Below, piece after piece: positions 1 through 7,408 of a stretch of 14,721 nucleotides of DNA (position 1 is its first letter; each line of letters opens with the position of its first letter). The DNA is from Acidobacteriota bacterium. GTDB taxonomy: Bacteria > Acidobacteriota > Terriglobia > UBA7540. Below the pieces are notes generated by a model. It ran no database searches. It saw only the letters and a program-made list of their open reading frames with translations, and was not told the DNA's origin. The stretch lies in the NCBI GenBank assembly GCA_021780055.1, contig JAJXZM010000509.1:1-14721 (forward strand), written 5' to 3'. The position numbers and the translations under genes were made by a program.

Positions 1-367
1 GTTGAATACTGGTGCGCGAATTCTGCGGAGCCAGGCAGATGGCCACAACCCGGCCCGCTCCGTCCTCTGCCAGCTTGCGCACGGCCTCTTCAATATAGGG
101 TTTCCAGTTGCGCATCCCCACGTAAACCGGCAGCCCCAGGACCCTTTGCAGATCCTCCGCCTGCTGCTTTGTGATTCGGAGCAGCGGCGAACTTCCGCCG
201 ATCCCGGCGTACCGCTGGATGATCTCCTGCACAACTTTTTCCGGCAAACCGCGCCCGGCACGTACGTTCAGCAGGAATTGTGGAATGTCACCCAGGCGGT
301 CGGGAGCGCCGTGAGCAAGTAACAGAACGGCCCACCGCGAATGGTTGATCGGCTTTGAATTCTCCAT
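1..367 (-). CDS. hemH: Ferrochelatase, N-terminal part (runs off the left edge)
   Basis: Ferrochelatase inserts ferrous iron into the porphyrin ring in the last part of heme synthesis. About 122 codons are visible, read from an ATG at 367, with no stop before the window edge. The translation begins MENSKPINHSRW and shows family landmarks: LLLAHGAPD near residue 16, GIGGSSPLLRITKQQA near residue 60 (substrate and dimer region), VYVGMRNWKPYIEEA near residue 85, and APQNSRTS near the edge, matching the usual PQYS-type motif. The active-site His and Glu lie further on and are not visible. A purine-rich GAGGTTGAG precedes the ATG. The gene starts 45 bp after the hemD-hemE stop on the same strand, so co-transcription is likely. 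I cannot tell whether the substrate is protoporphyrin or coproporphyrin. Confidence 0.9.
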   Translation of the reverse strand, partial: MENSKPINHSRWAVLLLAHGAPDRLGDIPQFLLNVRAGRGLPEKVVQEIIQRYAGIGGSSPLLRITKQQAEDLQRVLGLPVYVGMRNWKPYIEEAVRKLAEDGAGRVVAICLAPQNSRTSIQ

Positions 368-412
368 CTGCAACTCAACCTCGAATGCTCAGGAACCTGT
401 CTGCCCCAACTG

Positions 413-2425
413 TTAATTCCGGCGCGCACTCAACTCATGTACCATCTTTACCAGAGCAATAACGTTTTCCTCAGGCGTGTCTGGCAGAATTCCGTGGCCC
501 AAATTAAAAATGTGTCCAGGGCGCCCCGCCGCCTGATCCAGAATTTCCTGCACGCGTTGCCGGATGAAGGGCAAATCGGCGTAAAGCGCTACGGGATCCA
601 GATTGCCCTGCACACCCACGCCATCTCCCAGCAGGTCCCACGACTTGCCAAGTTCCACGTGAAAATCGAGCCCGATAATGTCACCGCCGGCATCGCGCAT
701 CTCTTCCAGAAACATTCCGGTGCCGGTCCCAAAATGAATCACGGGCGTGCCTGGGGTAATCCCCTCAACCAGAAGGCGCGTGTAAGGCAAAACGAACCGA
801 CGGTAATCTTCGGGACCCAGGCAGCCGACCCAGGAATCGAAAATCTGGACCGCTTGAACGCCCGCCTTGATTTGCGCGTTCACGTACTTGGCCATTTCAC
901 GGCAAAGCCGCTCCATCAGAGCGCGCCAAGCCCCCTCATCGCGATACATCAGGGTCTTCGTATGGCGAAAATTCCTGGAAGCTCCGCCCTCGATCATGTA
1001 GGAAGCCACTGTAAATGGCGCGCCGGCAAAACCGATCAGCGGCATGTCAGGCGGCAGCGCGGCCCGCGTCCGGCGGATGGCCTCATAAAGGTAAGCGAGA
1101 GATTCCTCCGGCTCAACGTTCCGCAACCGGTCAACGTCGCTGGATTCGCGAACAGCCGGCCGGATCATCGGCCCATCTCCCTTGCCGTATTCAAGTTCAA
1201 GCCCGAGAGGTTCAATAATGAGCAGGAGGTCAGCGAAGATAATTGCCGCATCCACTCCAAGCTTGCGTGCAGCGCCGACGGTCACTTCGGCCACCAGGTC
1301 CGGGTTCTTGCAGAGTTCGAGAAATGGAACGCGCGCACGGAGTTCGCGATACTCCTTCATAAAACGTCCCGCCTGCCTCATCAGCCAGACCGGCGTTGCG
1401 TCCACAGACTCGCGACGGCAAGCCTTCATAAACCGCGAATTTTTCAATGCGTCCGTAGCAACGTAGGGTGACTGGCCCAGCGCCGGCTCCATCACGGTGG
1501 CGCTCGTAGCGACGTTCGCCCCCAGCCCTCCGGAACCGGCCGCTGCCGCTGAGACCTGCACGCCGGCGTCTTTCTGCCAAAGCAGCTCTGCGGCATGGCG
1601 CGCGGCTTCAAGAACCAGCACTCCCATCTTGGGAGGCGACGCTTCAACGTCAACCTGAATGCCCGCCGCCACCAGCGCACTGCTGCAAGTGGGGCCGATG
1701 GAACATACCGCTGATCGCCGCAACGCTTCCAGCAGTTTTTCCCTATCGCCCTGTTCGGCCGCAACGTGAAGGACGTTCGACACCTGGTTGCGGCTGGTGA
1801 AAAGCGCGATCCTCACACGGCCCTGGAGAATGGCGTTCAAAGTTTCTCGCAGCGGGCCGAGGTCTTCGGGAAGCGCCCAGCGATACACCGGCACCCGCAA
1901 CGGCAGTGCGCCGCGCGACCTCAGTTCCTCAAGAAAAACCTCGTTGGGTTCTCCGTATTCCTGCACAGCCACGGTGCTGCCCTTCAACGTGAAGCTGCGG
2001 GGATTCTCATCCAGTTCCTGAAGGACTTCCTGCCAAGTGTTCGGCTCGGGGGCAGTAATCGTGATGGGCACGCCGTACTCCCGCAGAACCTGCGCAGGCT
2101 TCGGTCCCCGCACTACAACCGTTGTGGTCGAGAGCCCGTGAACGATCTCTTCAATTGCGTAACGCGACTGCAGAGCTTCGAACAATCCGCGCGTGCCAGT
2201 ACCGGTCATAAAGACGACACCTTGAAGTTTTCCGGCAAGAAGTTTCTCTGCAAATTCGAATGCTGCCGGATTATCTTCCAGCGGAATTTCCCTCATGCTG
2301 GGGCCGACGCGGGGCAGGCCTCCGCAGCGCGAAATAAGTTTCGCAATCTCCTCAGCCCTTCGGCTCTCAAAGGCGGCAACCTCCAGACCTCCAAAGTTCG
2401 GTTTTGTGCCGTTATCATCGGTCAT
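413..2425 (-). CDS. hemDE: Bifunctional uroporphyrinogen-III synthase / uroporphyrinogen decarboxylase fusion
   Basis: This is one continuous 670-residue reading frame with two heme enzymes. Residues 1 to about 282 resemble HemD, which cyclises hydroxymethylbilane to uroporphyrinogen III; visible HemD-like segments are FMTGTGTRGL (72-81), LFTSRNQV (208-215) and SIGPTCSSAL (242-251). Residues about 283-328 form an Ala/Gly/Ser-rich linker. Residues about 330-670 are a full-length HemE, which decarboxylates uroporphyrinogen III to coproporphyrinogen III. It has PVWLMRQAGRF (345-355, with Arg350 and Arg354), the FADLL segment with Asp399, Tyr476, DSWVG with Ser531 and NLGHGI with His644, the residues expected in the decarboxylase active site. 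The product of the first domain is the substrate of the second. It lies between an aminotransferase and hemH on the same strand. The Shine-Dalgarno is weak. HemD is poorly conserved as a family, so the N-terminal call is slightly less certain than the HemE call. Confidence 0.95.
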   Translation of the reverse strand: MTDDNGTKPNFGGLEVAAFESRRAEEIAKLISRCGGLPRVGPSMREIPLEDNPAAFEFAEKLLAGKLQGVVFMTGTGTRGLFEALQSRYAIEEIVHGLSTTTVVVRGPKPAQVLREYGVPITITAPEPNTWQEVLQELDENPRSFTLKGSTVAVQEYGEPNEVFLEELRSRGALPLRVPVYRWALPEDLGPLRETLNAILQGRVRIALFTSRNQVSNVLHVAAEQGDREKLLEALRRSAVCSIGPTCSSALVAAGIQVDVEASPPKMGVLVLEAARHAAELLWQKDAGVQVSAAAAGSGGLGANVATSATVMEPALGQSPYVATDALKNSRFMKACRRESVDATPVWLMRQAGRFMKEYRELRARVPFLELCKNPDLVAEVTVGAARKLGVDAAIIFADLLLIIEPLGLELEYGKGDGPMIRPAVRESSDVDRLRNVEPEESLAYLYEAIRRTRAALPPDMPLIGFAGAPFTVASYMIEGGASRNFRHTKTLMYRDEGAWRALMERLCREMAKYVNAQIKAGVQAVQIFDSWVGCLGPEDYRRFVLPYTRLLVEGITPGTPVIHFGTGTGMFLEEMRDAGGDIIGLDFHVELGKSWDLLGDGVGVQGNLDPVALYADLPFIRQRVQEILDQAAGRPGHIFNLGHGILPDTPEENVIALVKMVHELSARRN

Positions 2426-2470
2426 GATGTTCTTGGTTTCTTCCCGTGTCTGCGCTGACTCGTTATCAGT

Positions 2471-3643
2471 CTAACTGCTTTTCGAAATGCGCGCTAGAAT
2501 CCTGCCCGTCGCTTCCTGGAAGGTTGATTCTTCAGTCAGCAAGCTCAGGACAAGGTGGCCGTCATCGGCAAAATCATAAAAATGGCCAGGGTGAACCAGA
2601 ACGCCGTCGCTGGCCAACAGATCCACCGCCCAATCCTCATCGCTTGCGGTTTCTGGCACTTTCATAACCGCATACCAGCCGCCCCCAACTTTGAGACGCG
2701 TGACCTGCTGGCAGGAGATTGTTTTCTGATCCAGCCAGTTCAAATTGGACTTCAGCCTTTCCGTAATCCTGGGCTGAACTTTCTTTCGGTACTCAAGCAG
2801 GGCAGGCAGCGCGTGGGCAATCGGAGCGCTGAGGGAAAGATACGTGTCAGCAATAACCTCCAGCCGTTCGAGCGCTGTCTCTAATTGCCCCTTCGGGCCG
2901 CTCACAACCACCCAGCCAAGTTTCATCTGCGGCAAGGCCGAGATCTTTGACAGGCCGCTCAGCGTAAAAGTCAGCACCTCAGATGTGGACGCATGCGAGA
3001 GGACACGATCGTCGGCGGCCTCCAAAACATAATCAGCAAAAACTTCGTCAGCAATCAGAGCCCCATCGTTCTGACGGCAGTACTCGGCGAGAAAATCAAA
3101 CTCGCTCGACTTCACAAACGATCCCGTGGGATTGTTGGGATGAACCACAATCACGGCCTTCGCACGAGGTACCCATCCATTGCGCATCTCGTCCAGGTCT
3201 ATACACCAATCCTCTGAGTAATGCAGGGGGTATGAAACAACCTCAAGATCATTGATGCCGGCGAGGAAATCAAAAAGAGGGTAGCTCGGCTGCGGGATAA
3301 GAACCTTGTCTCCGGGGTCCGCCAGCAACCGGAAAACGTAGGTGTAGGCTTCACTGGTGCTGGTGGTCAGAAAAATCTGCTCCGGGCGCAGGCTTACGCC
3401 GCGGGCCGCGTAGTATTCGCAAACGGCCTGACGCGCGCGCAGTAGCCCGCGAGGATCAGGTTCATAGGTCAGCGAACGCGGGTCCTGAAGTGACTTCAGG
3501 ACTTCCGGTTCTGCCGCAAAACCGCAACGGGTGGGATTCGATTCGGTAAGGTCAAGGACAGGAAGACCCTGCTGCCGCCGCTCCTCAAGTTGGCGGGTCA
3601 GACGGTTGGGTGCCAGAAGCCAGTCTGTACGCGATGAAAACAT
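2471..3643 (-). CDS. PLP-dependent class I/II aminotransferase
   Basis: A 390-residue fold-type-I aminotransferase, probably cytosolic. Family marks in order are LDLTESNPTRCGF (30-42), the PDPRGLLRAR segment (62-71), TTSTSEAY (93-100), QPSYPLFD (118-125), HPNNPTG (168-174, with Asn171), ADEVFADY (198-205, with Asp199 and Tyr205) and SGLSKIS with the Schiff-base lysine Lys233, followed by PQMKLGW. The C-terminal arginine that usually binds the substrate carboxylate, in an R-[LI]-S context, is not seen; the matching segment reads GHLVLSLL (362-369), with a valine at about 365. I recall LTESNPTR-type relatives sharing this feature, so it may define a subfamily. The substrate is unknown. It is the first gene of the cluster, 45 bp ahead of hemD-hemE, but no heme role is established. 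The ribosome binding site (AGAAGA) is weak. Confidence 0.92.
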   Translation of the reverse strand: MFSSRTDWLLAPNRLTRQLEERRQQGLPVLDLTESNPTRCGFAAEPEVLKSLQDPRSLTYEPDPRGLLRARQAVCEYYAARGVSLRPEQIFLTTSTSEAYTYVFRLLADPGDKVLIPQPSYPLFDFLAGINDLEVVSYPLHYSEDWCIDLDEMRNGWVPRAKAVIVVHPNNPTGSFVKSSEFDFLAEYCRQNDGALIADEVFADYVLEAADDRVLSHASTSEVLTFTLSGLSKISALPQMKLGWVVVSGPKGQLETALERLEVIADTYLSLSAPIAHALPALLEYRKKVQPRITERLKSNLNWLDQKTISCQQVTRLKVGGGWYAVMKVPETASDEDWAVDLLASDGVLVHPGHFYDFADDGHLVLSLLTEESTFQEATGRILARISKSS

Positions 3644-3808
3644 GATTCTTCTGTCGCGGTTTCACTCAGACTGAAGCAACCCCTGACTCCCCCGTCATTT
3701 ATCGTCACCAGCTGACGGCCCCCTCCCGGGAACCGCGATCGACGGAGCCGCTCCGTTTTACTCTTGCCTGTCCGAACACTACCCCGTTTCGCCTGGAAGC
3801 GTTGCCGG
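3644..3808. other. 165-bp intergenic region with small hairpins
   Basis: Must hold the promoter of the aminotransferase-heme cluster and the 3' end of the isomerase transcript, both minus strand. Small dyads are visible: ACGGAG/CTCCGT at 3742-3756 and CCGTCA/TGACGG at 3692-3718. Neither is followed by a T-run on the minus strand, and I find no convincing -35/-10 pair. Confidence 0.4.
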
Positions 3809-4759
3809 TCAGGCCGTTTCCTTAATTACATTAAACAAGCCCAGCAGTGATTCCCGAGTGCTTTCCACCTTGTTTCCGTCAGGACGCCGGTAGTGCGTTT
3901 CAAGGGACATGTCGCCTTCAAACTTGTCGCGGCGCAGAGCCTCGAATTGGCCCTTCCAGTCGATAAAACCGCCGCCCACAGGCGCCCATAGCAGTTTGCC
4001 ACCGGGCCCCTTCTTGACATCCTTGATGTGCATGTGCGGGAACAATCCTTTCACGTGGTTGTACCCGTCGGGGTAAGGAACTTCGTGCAGCATGGCGGCA
4101 TTGCCCGGGTCCCAGTTTCCGCGGAGATAGGGCGAATTGACATCGCGGAGAACCCGGCCCAGTTCCTTCCCGGTGCCAACATTACATTCGTGTTCATTTT
4201 CAAGAATCAGGACAATGTCATTTTCGCCCGCCACCTTGGCAGCCTTGGCCAGCCGGTCGCGCACGTATGGATACGCTTTTTCAGGTTCCCGCACGCGCCA
4301 ATAGCTGAAAACGCGAACCTTGTGCGTCCCGAAGAATCTGGCCAGCTTGAACGATTCCTGCAGCAGGTGATCGGTGTCCTGGTCTGTAAAATCAGCCCGG
4401 AATGTGTCCCGTTTCTCGTTGCGCGTCGGCATTTGCGGCAGGTTGTATTTGAAAACGGGTGAGCCGATGTCCGTCACCTTCAGGTGATGCTTCTGCACCA
4501 AACTCCTGGCCCGATCGAGCTCGGCCTGCGTGAGGTTCATGATGTTCTTTTTCCACATTTCGCGCAGCTCGCAGTAGCCGAGGTCGTAATGCGAGATAAA
4601 GTCCAGCGCCTCTTCAAAATTCTCACTGATTTCGTCGGCAATGATTCCCAGTTTCCAGCCCATAGCTCTTGAGGTTGTCGCCGCTCTTAAGTATGCCACA
4701 CTCGGCACAGCAGCCAGCGTAGCACCCAGGAAGTTCCGGCGGTTTAATGTCTTTCCCAT
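3809..4759 (-). CDS. Tat-exported sugar phosphate isomerase/epimerase-like TIM-barrel protein
   Basis: A 316-residue protein of the xylose-isomerase-like TIM-barrel (AP endonuclease family 2) superfamily. The ATG at 4759 is chosen because GGAGGGAG lies just upstream and because it puts a twin-arginine signal at the N terminus: NRRNFLG at residues 6-12, then a hydrophobic stretch to about residue 26. A longer frame opens at 4837 but would carry the Shine-Dalgarno inside the gene. Likely metal ligands in family order are Glu188 (in LILENEH), Asp217 (in NWDPGN), His244 (in PHMHIKD) and Glu287 (in MSLETH). The twin-arginine signal implies export of the folded protein, with its metal, to the periplasm. 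The substrate cannot be named from sequence; related secreted proteins are presumed to act on sugars or sugar acids. It appears to be a single-gene unit. Confidence 0.9.
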   Translation of the reverse strand: MGKTLNRRNFLGATLAAVPSVAYLRAATTSRAMGWKLGIIADEISENFEEALDFISHYDLGYCELREMWKKNIMNLTQAELDRARSLVQKHHLKVTDIGSPVFKYNLPQMPTRNEKRDTFRADFTDQDTDHLLQESFKLARFFGTHKVRVFSYWRVREPEKAYPYVRDRLAKAAKVAGENDIVLILENEHECNVGTGKELGRVLRDVNSPYLRGNWDPGNAAMLHEVPYPDGYNHVKGLFPHMHIKDVKKGPGGKLLWAPVGGGFIDWKGQFEALRRDKFEGDMSLETHYRRPDGNKVESTRESLLGLFNVIKETA

Positions 4760-4951
4760 CGATGCTCCCTCCAAGGGGTTAAGGTCCAACCCAAGATGAT
4801 CGTGCCATCTTACCGCAAAAGCCATTATTTGCAACAACCAGGTTAATGGGGCTCAAAGATTTCCGCAGGCAGTTCGTCGAGGTTGCTCCCCGGCCCGTCC
4901 TGTAAATCCCATGGCCAGCCTGTACCGGAGTACTCGGGTCGGGCCCAAAAT

Positions 4952-4967
4952 TGTGATGATTATCACA
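4952..4967. promoter_or_regulatory. CRP/FNR-family type palindrome (TGTGA-N6-TCACA)
   Basis: The sequence reads TGTGATGATTATCACA, a perfect match to the TGTGA-N6-TCACA form of the enterobacterial CRP site, with symmetry extending to TGTGAT/ATCACA. It lies about 190 bp upstream of the isomerase ATG and downstream of the GT87 terminator, so the isomerase is the only gene it could plausibly control. Whether this organism has a regulator recognising it is not known from the window. Confidence 0.45.
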
Positions 4968-5085
4968 CCCCTTCGTTGTCTCCCGCTGGTTGTTCAGTCG
5001 CGAAAATCAGACCCAGCCAAGAACCTGTCAATCGTTCAACTATGTAGCCTCGGGGAGTCAGTGCAATATCCGGGTCTCTACAGGA

Positions 5086-5132
5086 CGAGAGGGTATGGAT
5101 TCACTTTGTATAGAAAAGCCTCTACCCTCTCG
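5086..5132. repeat. Perfect 10-bp inverted repeat with 27-nt loop
   Basis: The arms CGAGAGGGTA (5086-5095) and TACCCTCTCG (5123-5132) are exact reverse complements. The stem can continue through a bulge (GG at 5097-5098 with CC at 5119-5120). It sits between the GT87 terminator and the CRP-type site. It has no T-run, so it is not an obvious terminator; it could be an operator, a small RNA element or a remnant of a mobile element. Confidence 0.5.
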
Positions 5133-5137
5133 CCAAC

Positions 5138-5163
5138 TAAAGAAAACCTCGGCCGTCCCGAGG
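5138..5163 (-). terminator. Rho-independent terminator of the GT87 gene
   Basis: Read on the minus strand: stem CCTCGG, loop GACGG, stem CCGAGG, then TTTTCTTT. The stem covers 5147-5163 and the T-rich tail 5139-5146. It lies about 190 bp after the glycosyltransferase stop codon in the right orientation and would insulate the isomerase gene beyond it. Confidence 0.6.
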
Positions 5164-5354
5164 GTCTGCTTGCCGCACCGTGGTGATCGTCAGGCATCGC
5201 CCGTGTTCGGTTGTAGCGCCGACCCGTTCTTACAGCTAATTGACAGGCTGTTGACATTCACCAGATTCCCGGCTGGCTGAGAGTCGAAGCCTTCCGGCCG
5301 CCAGAGAGAGCACAGCTAATGCAAAGCACAGGAGCACAGGAAATAGGAACGATG

Positions 5355-6410
5355 CTATTTGGATGATTTGGTTGACCACTCTTGTGACCCGACCACCAGC
5401 AATATCGCAATGAGCATCAGGGACAAGTCATGCGTTAGTGCATAGGGAGAGGTAACCAGCGAAACAACCAGCGCCGCAGCAAACATCATACGGGACTCAC
5501 CCCCGCGAGGCAGCCTGTCATGCCGCCGCCAGAGGGACGCCGTAACAAGTATCATAATCGCTGCGGAAATTATGGCTGTTGCTTCGATCCAACTGTGGCC
5601 AGCCCACGGAACCATGATGGTCGCCAAAAAGCCTCGCAGCGTCGGCAAGTCACGTGTAATCTGGACGAAAGCCGGGTCTGCATTATTCCTGAGCGCGTCG
5701 AAAAGGACGTGTACGTAAGCAAGAATTCCGTCGGGCCCGACCGCAATCAGAGACGCCCCTCCCAGCAAGAGAGCCCCCGCAGCAAAGCCCATCATCAGTT
5801 TCCACTTGCCGCGGAGAAAACATATCAGAGCAAAAGGAAGCACAATTGGAAATTTGAACAGGCCAAGACTTATAAAAAAGCCGGCCCGATAGTCGTGGCC
5901 GCGTTCAAGATGGATGAAGGTCAGCGAAAACAGGACTAAGAGGAGTATGGCCATCTGCCCTTGCATAAGGGCCACCCAAACGGGGAAGAAGAGGAAACAA
6001 AGCATAAAATAGTGCAAACATCGGCGGGGAACAGGAGCGAAAGGCCTGAATAGATGCTGAAAGAGCAACAGGAGCAGCACATTGGCCACACCCCATAACG
6101 CGTAGGCCGTCCGGTAATTGAACTTCGTTATTGGAGCAATAAAAAGTGCCTCAAATGGCGGATGATCATACGGCAGGAGGTTCGGCCTCCCGAAGAGACT
6201 CTTCTCAACTTTGGCTTGTTGCGCAAGATCATAGAGCTCGGAAGCTCCATCGCGGCGCAGAATAAGGCCGCCCGTGTACATAGCGGAAAAGTCGAACCCC
6301 CTCGGGTCAAAGAGGAAGGCATTGGCCAGCACCAACGCCAAAACCAGTGCTGTTGTTAGCGCGAGGGCAACTCGAACTTCAGTTCTTGTAAGTGACTTGG
6401 CAGGTGCCAT
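5355..6410 (-). CDS. GT87/DUF2029 family polytopic membrane glycosyltransferase
   Basis: A 351-residue protein that is mostly hydrophobic, with roughly eight to ten membrane segments beginning with residues 13-34. It matches the glycosyltransferase 87 (DUF2029) pattern: RGFDFSAMYTGG at 37-48, where Asp40 is the likely acidic catalytic residue at the start of the first outer loop; LYDLAQQ near 59-65; LPYDHPPFEALFIAPI at 79-94; GQMAILLL at 151-158; LGLFKFPIVLPF at 182-193; and SPYALTHDLSLML at 321-333. Such enzymes use polyprenyl-phosphate sugars and transfer the sugar outside the cytoplasm. The acceptor is not deducible. The ATG at 6410 is preferred because AAGGA lies 8 nt ahead; the same frame can be opened at a TTG at 6509, adding 33 polar residues without a good ribosome site. 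It is transcribed alone. Confidence 0.8.
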   Translation of the reverse strand: MAPAKSLTRTEVRVALALTTALVLALVLANAFLFDPRGFDFSAMYTGGLILRRDGASELYDLAQQAKVEKSLFGRPNLLPYDHPPFEALFIAPITKFNYRTAYALWGVANVLLLLLFQHLFRPFAPVPRRCLHYFMLCFLFFPVWVALMQGQMAILLLVLFSLTFIHLERGHDYRAGFFISLGLFKFPIVLPFALICFLRGKWKLMMGFAAGALLLGGASLIAVGPDGILAYVHVLFDALRNNADPAFVQITRDLPTLRGFLATIMVPWAGHSWIEATAIISAAIMILVTASLWRRHDRLPRGGESRMMFAAALVVSLVTSPYALTHDLSLMLIAILLVVGSQEWSTKSSK

Positions 6411-6544
6411 TGGGTGTGTCCTTACTTGTTTAGCTAGAATCGTGCGGGCTTGGAAGTCTCCGGGCCCTGAAATCGTTGCCTGCTTCTCCGGAGCCTTGCG
6501 CCAACGCAATACCGCAACGCCCCAACTCGAATCCCAGCGCGCAG

Positions 6545-6553
6545 ATTATACCA
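6545..6553 (-). promoter_or_regulatory. Extended -10 promoter of the GT87 gene
   Basis: The minus strand reads TGGTATAAT, an exact extended -10 (TGn plus TATAAT). No good -35 box is found at normal spacing, which is typical of extended -10 promoters. The predicted start near 6538 gives a leader of about 128 nt to the ATG at 6410, or about 29 nt to the alternative TTG at 6509. Confidence 0.5.
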
Positions 6554-7408
6554 TTTAAGAATTTCGTCCCCGTCACGCAACTGCTCCGGCCTTAGTCTCC
6601 GGCGTCCTTCCGGCGTAAGAGCGATATATCCTAGTGCGGTGTCACGGTCGGGGCTCCTTTATTTGCGGCCAGTGATGACGGGAACCTCCTCCACTCGATA
6701 GCCGGACCACTTGCGGTGCTCCTGCTGCCCTTGCACGCAAGAGGCACCGGCTGTCTTTTCAGTCTCTGGTTCGGTTTGACTCATTGCCAGGCAAGGCGCG
6801 GAGTTTCGCGAGGAGTTGTTGCGCGTGGTTGAACTGACGTGCAGCGGAAAAATATGCCTCAACATCCGGACGTTTGGGTCCGTCGGCGAGCCCGCCGCGT
6901 TCGGCATCCATTCCTCGTGCGGAGATAAGGCAGCGTTCGATTTGCACGCCCAGATGCATTACACCGGGCGGTTCATTTCTGCCGCACAGCCGTTGATGGG
7001 CCGGCCTATAGAGCGCCGGCGATCGCGCGCAATCAGCGGAGCTATGGACGCAGGCTCCGGTCGGCAATCGAGCGCGCCGAATCCCAGTGTGCTGTAGAAG
7101 AGAGCCTCCTATTTCCCCCCTGCAAAAGGCCCCACATTCGAGATTCTAAAATTGCTCTTTTGCCGCCACAAAGGATTACAATGGCTGGTTATTGTTTTCT
7201 GGACAGGTAGCGCAAGGCAGCCACCCTCAATCGGTGTTCTGATTGTGGTTGGGCTTGTGCTGCTGCCAAAGGCTGGCGGTGAGGTCCGATTCAAACCACC
7301 GGACTCCACAAACCCGAGACACCGCCGCTACAGAAAAGGCCCACGGCCAGGAAAGAGCTGACTGTGGCGACCCTTGAACGGAATAATGATGAAGCGGAGG
7401 GAATATTA
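6554..7408. other. 855-bp gene-poor region upstream of the Tricorn gene
   Basis: No recognisable gene. Open frames of 66-102 codons on both strands at 6659-7361 show no family motif and no good ribosome site. A GC-rich part at about 6680-7080 could be a decayed coding remnant, but I cannot identify it. Small structures near the right end are an imperfect hairpin at 7279-7309 (GTGAGGTCCG with CGGACTCCAC), a 7-bp dyad GCAAAAG/CTTTTGC at 7122-7163 and a TACAAT box at 7177-7182 that may be a -10 element. The region must include the promoter of the protease gene. Confidence 0.4.

Larger units (their letters stand above)
4760..5354. other. 595-bp gene-free region
   Basis: No convincing coding sequence is present; the open frames here lack codon bias, homology and ribosome sites. 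From right to left it holds the 3' untranslated part of the GT87 gene, a Rho-independent terminator (5138-5163, minus), a 10-bp dyad (5086-5132), a CRP/FNR-type palindrome (4952-4967) and the isomerase leader with its GGAGGGAG ribosome site. I found no clear -35/-10 pair for the isomerase. Confidence 0.5.

Noticed and set aside
2..322. Plus-strand open frame of 106 codons at the left edge
   Set aside because: It is antisense to the ferrochelatase frame, whose translation has clear family motifs.
437..2458. Plus-strand open frames of up to 344 codons opposite hemD-hemE
   Set aside because: They lie antisense to a well-conserved two-domain enzyme and their translations show no family motif.
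3742..3760. Hairpin ACGGAG-CCG-CTCCGT followed by TTTTAC as a terminator
   Set aside because: The T-run is on the plus strand, where no gene ends; on the minus strand, where the isomerase ends, no T-run follows. The stem is only 6 bp.
4760..4837. Upstream start for the isomerase at 4837
   Set aside because: It would bury a strong GGAGGGAG ribosome site and displace the twin-arginine signal from the N terminus.
4911..5280. Two overlapping plus-strand frames of 91 and 96 codons
   Set aside because: No ribosome site or motif; they cross the terminator, the dyad and the CRP-type palindrome.
7152..7182. Sigma70 promoter TTGCTC with TACAAT for the protease gene
   Set aside because: Spacing is 19 bp and the -35 match is poor; plausible but not strong enough to list as a feature.
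6659..7361. Short frames on both strands upstream of the protease
   Set aside because: Mutually overlapping, with no recognisable domain; kept only as a note on a possible decayed gene.
7364..7408. GTG start for the protease at 7364
   Set aside because: It adds 15 polar residues before a signal peptide; the ATG at 7409 has GGAGG at good spacing.
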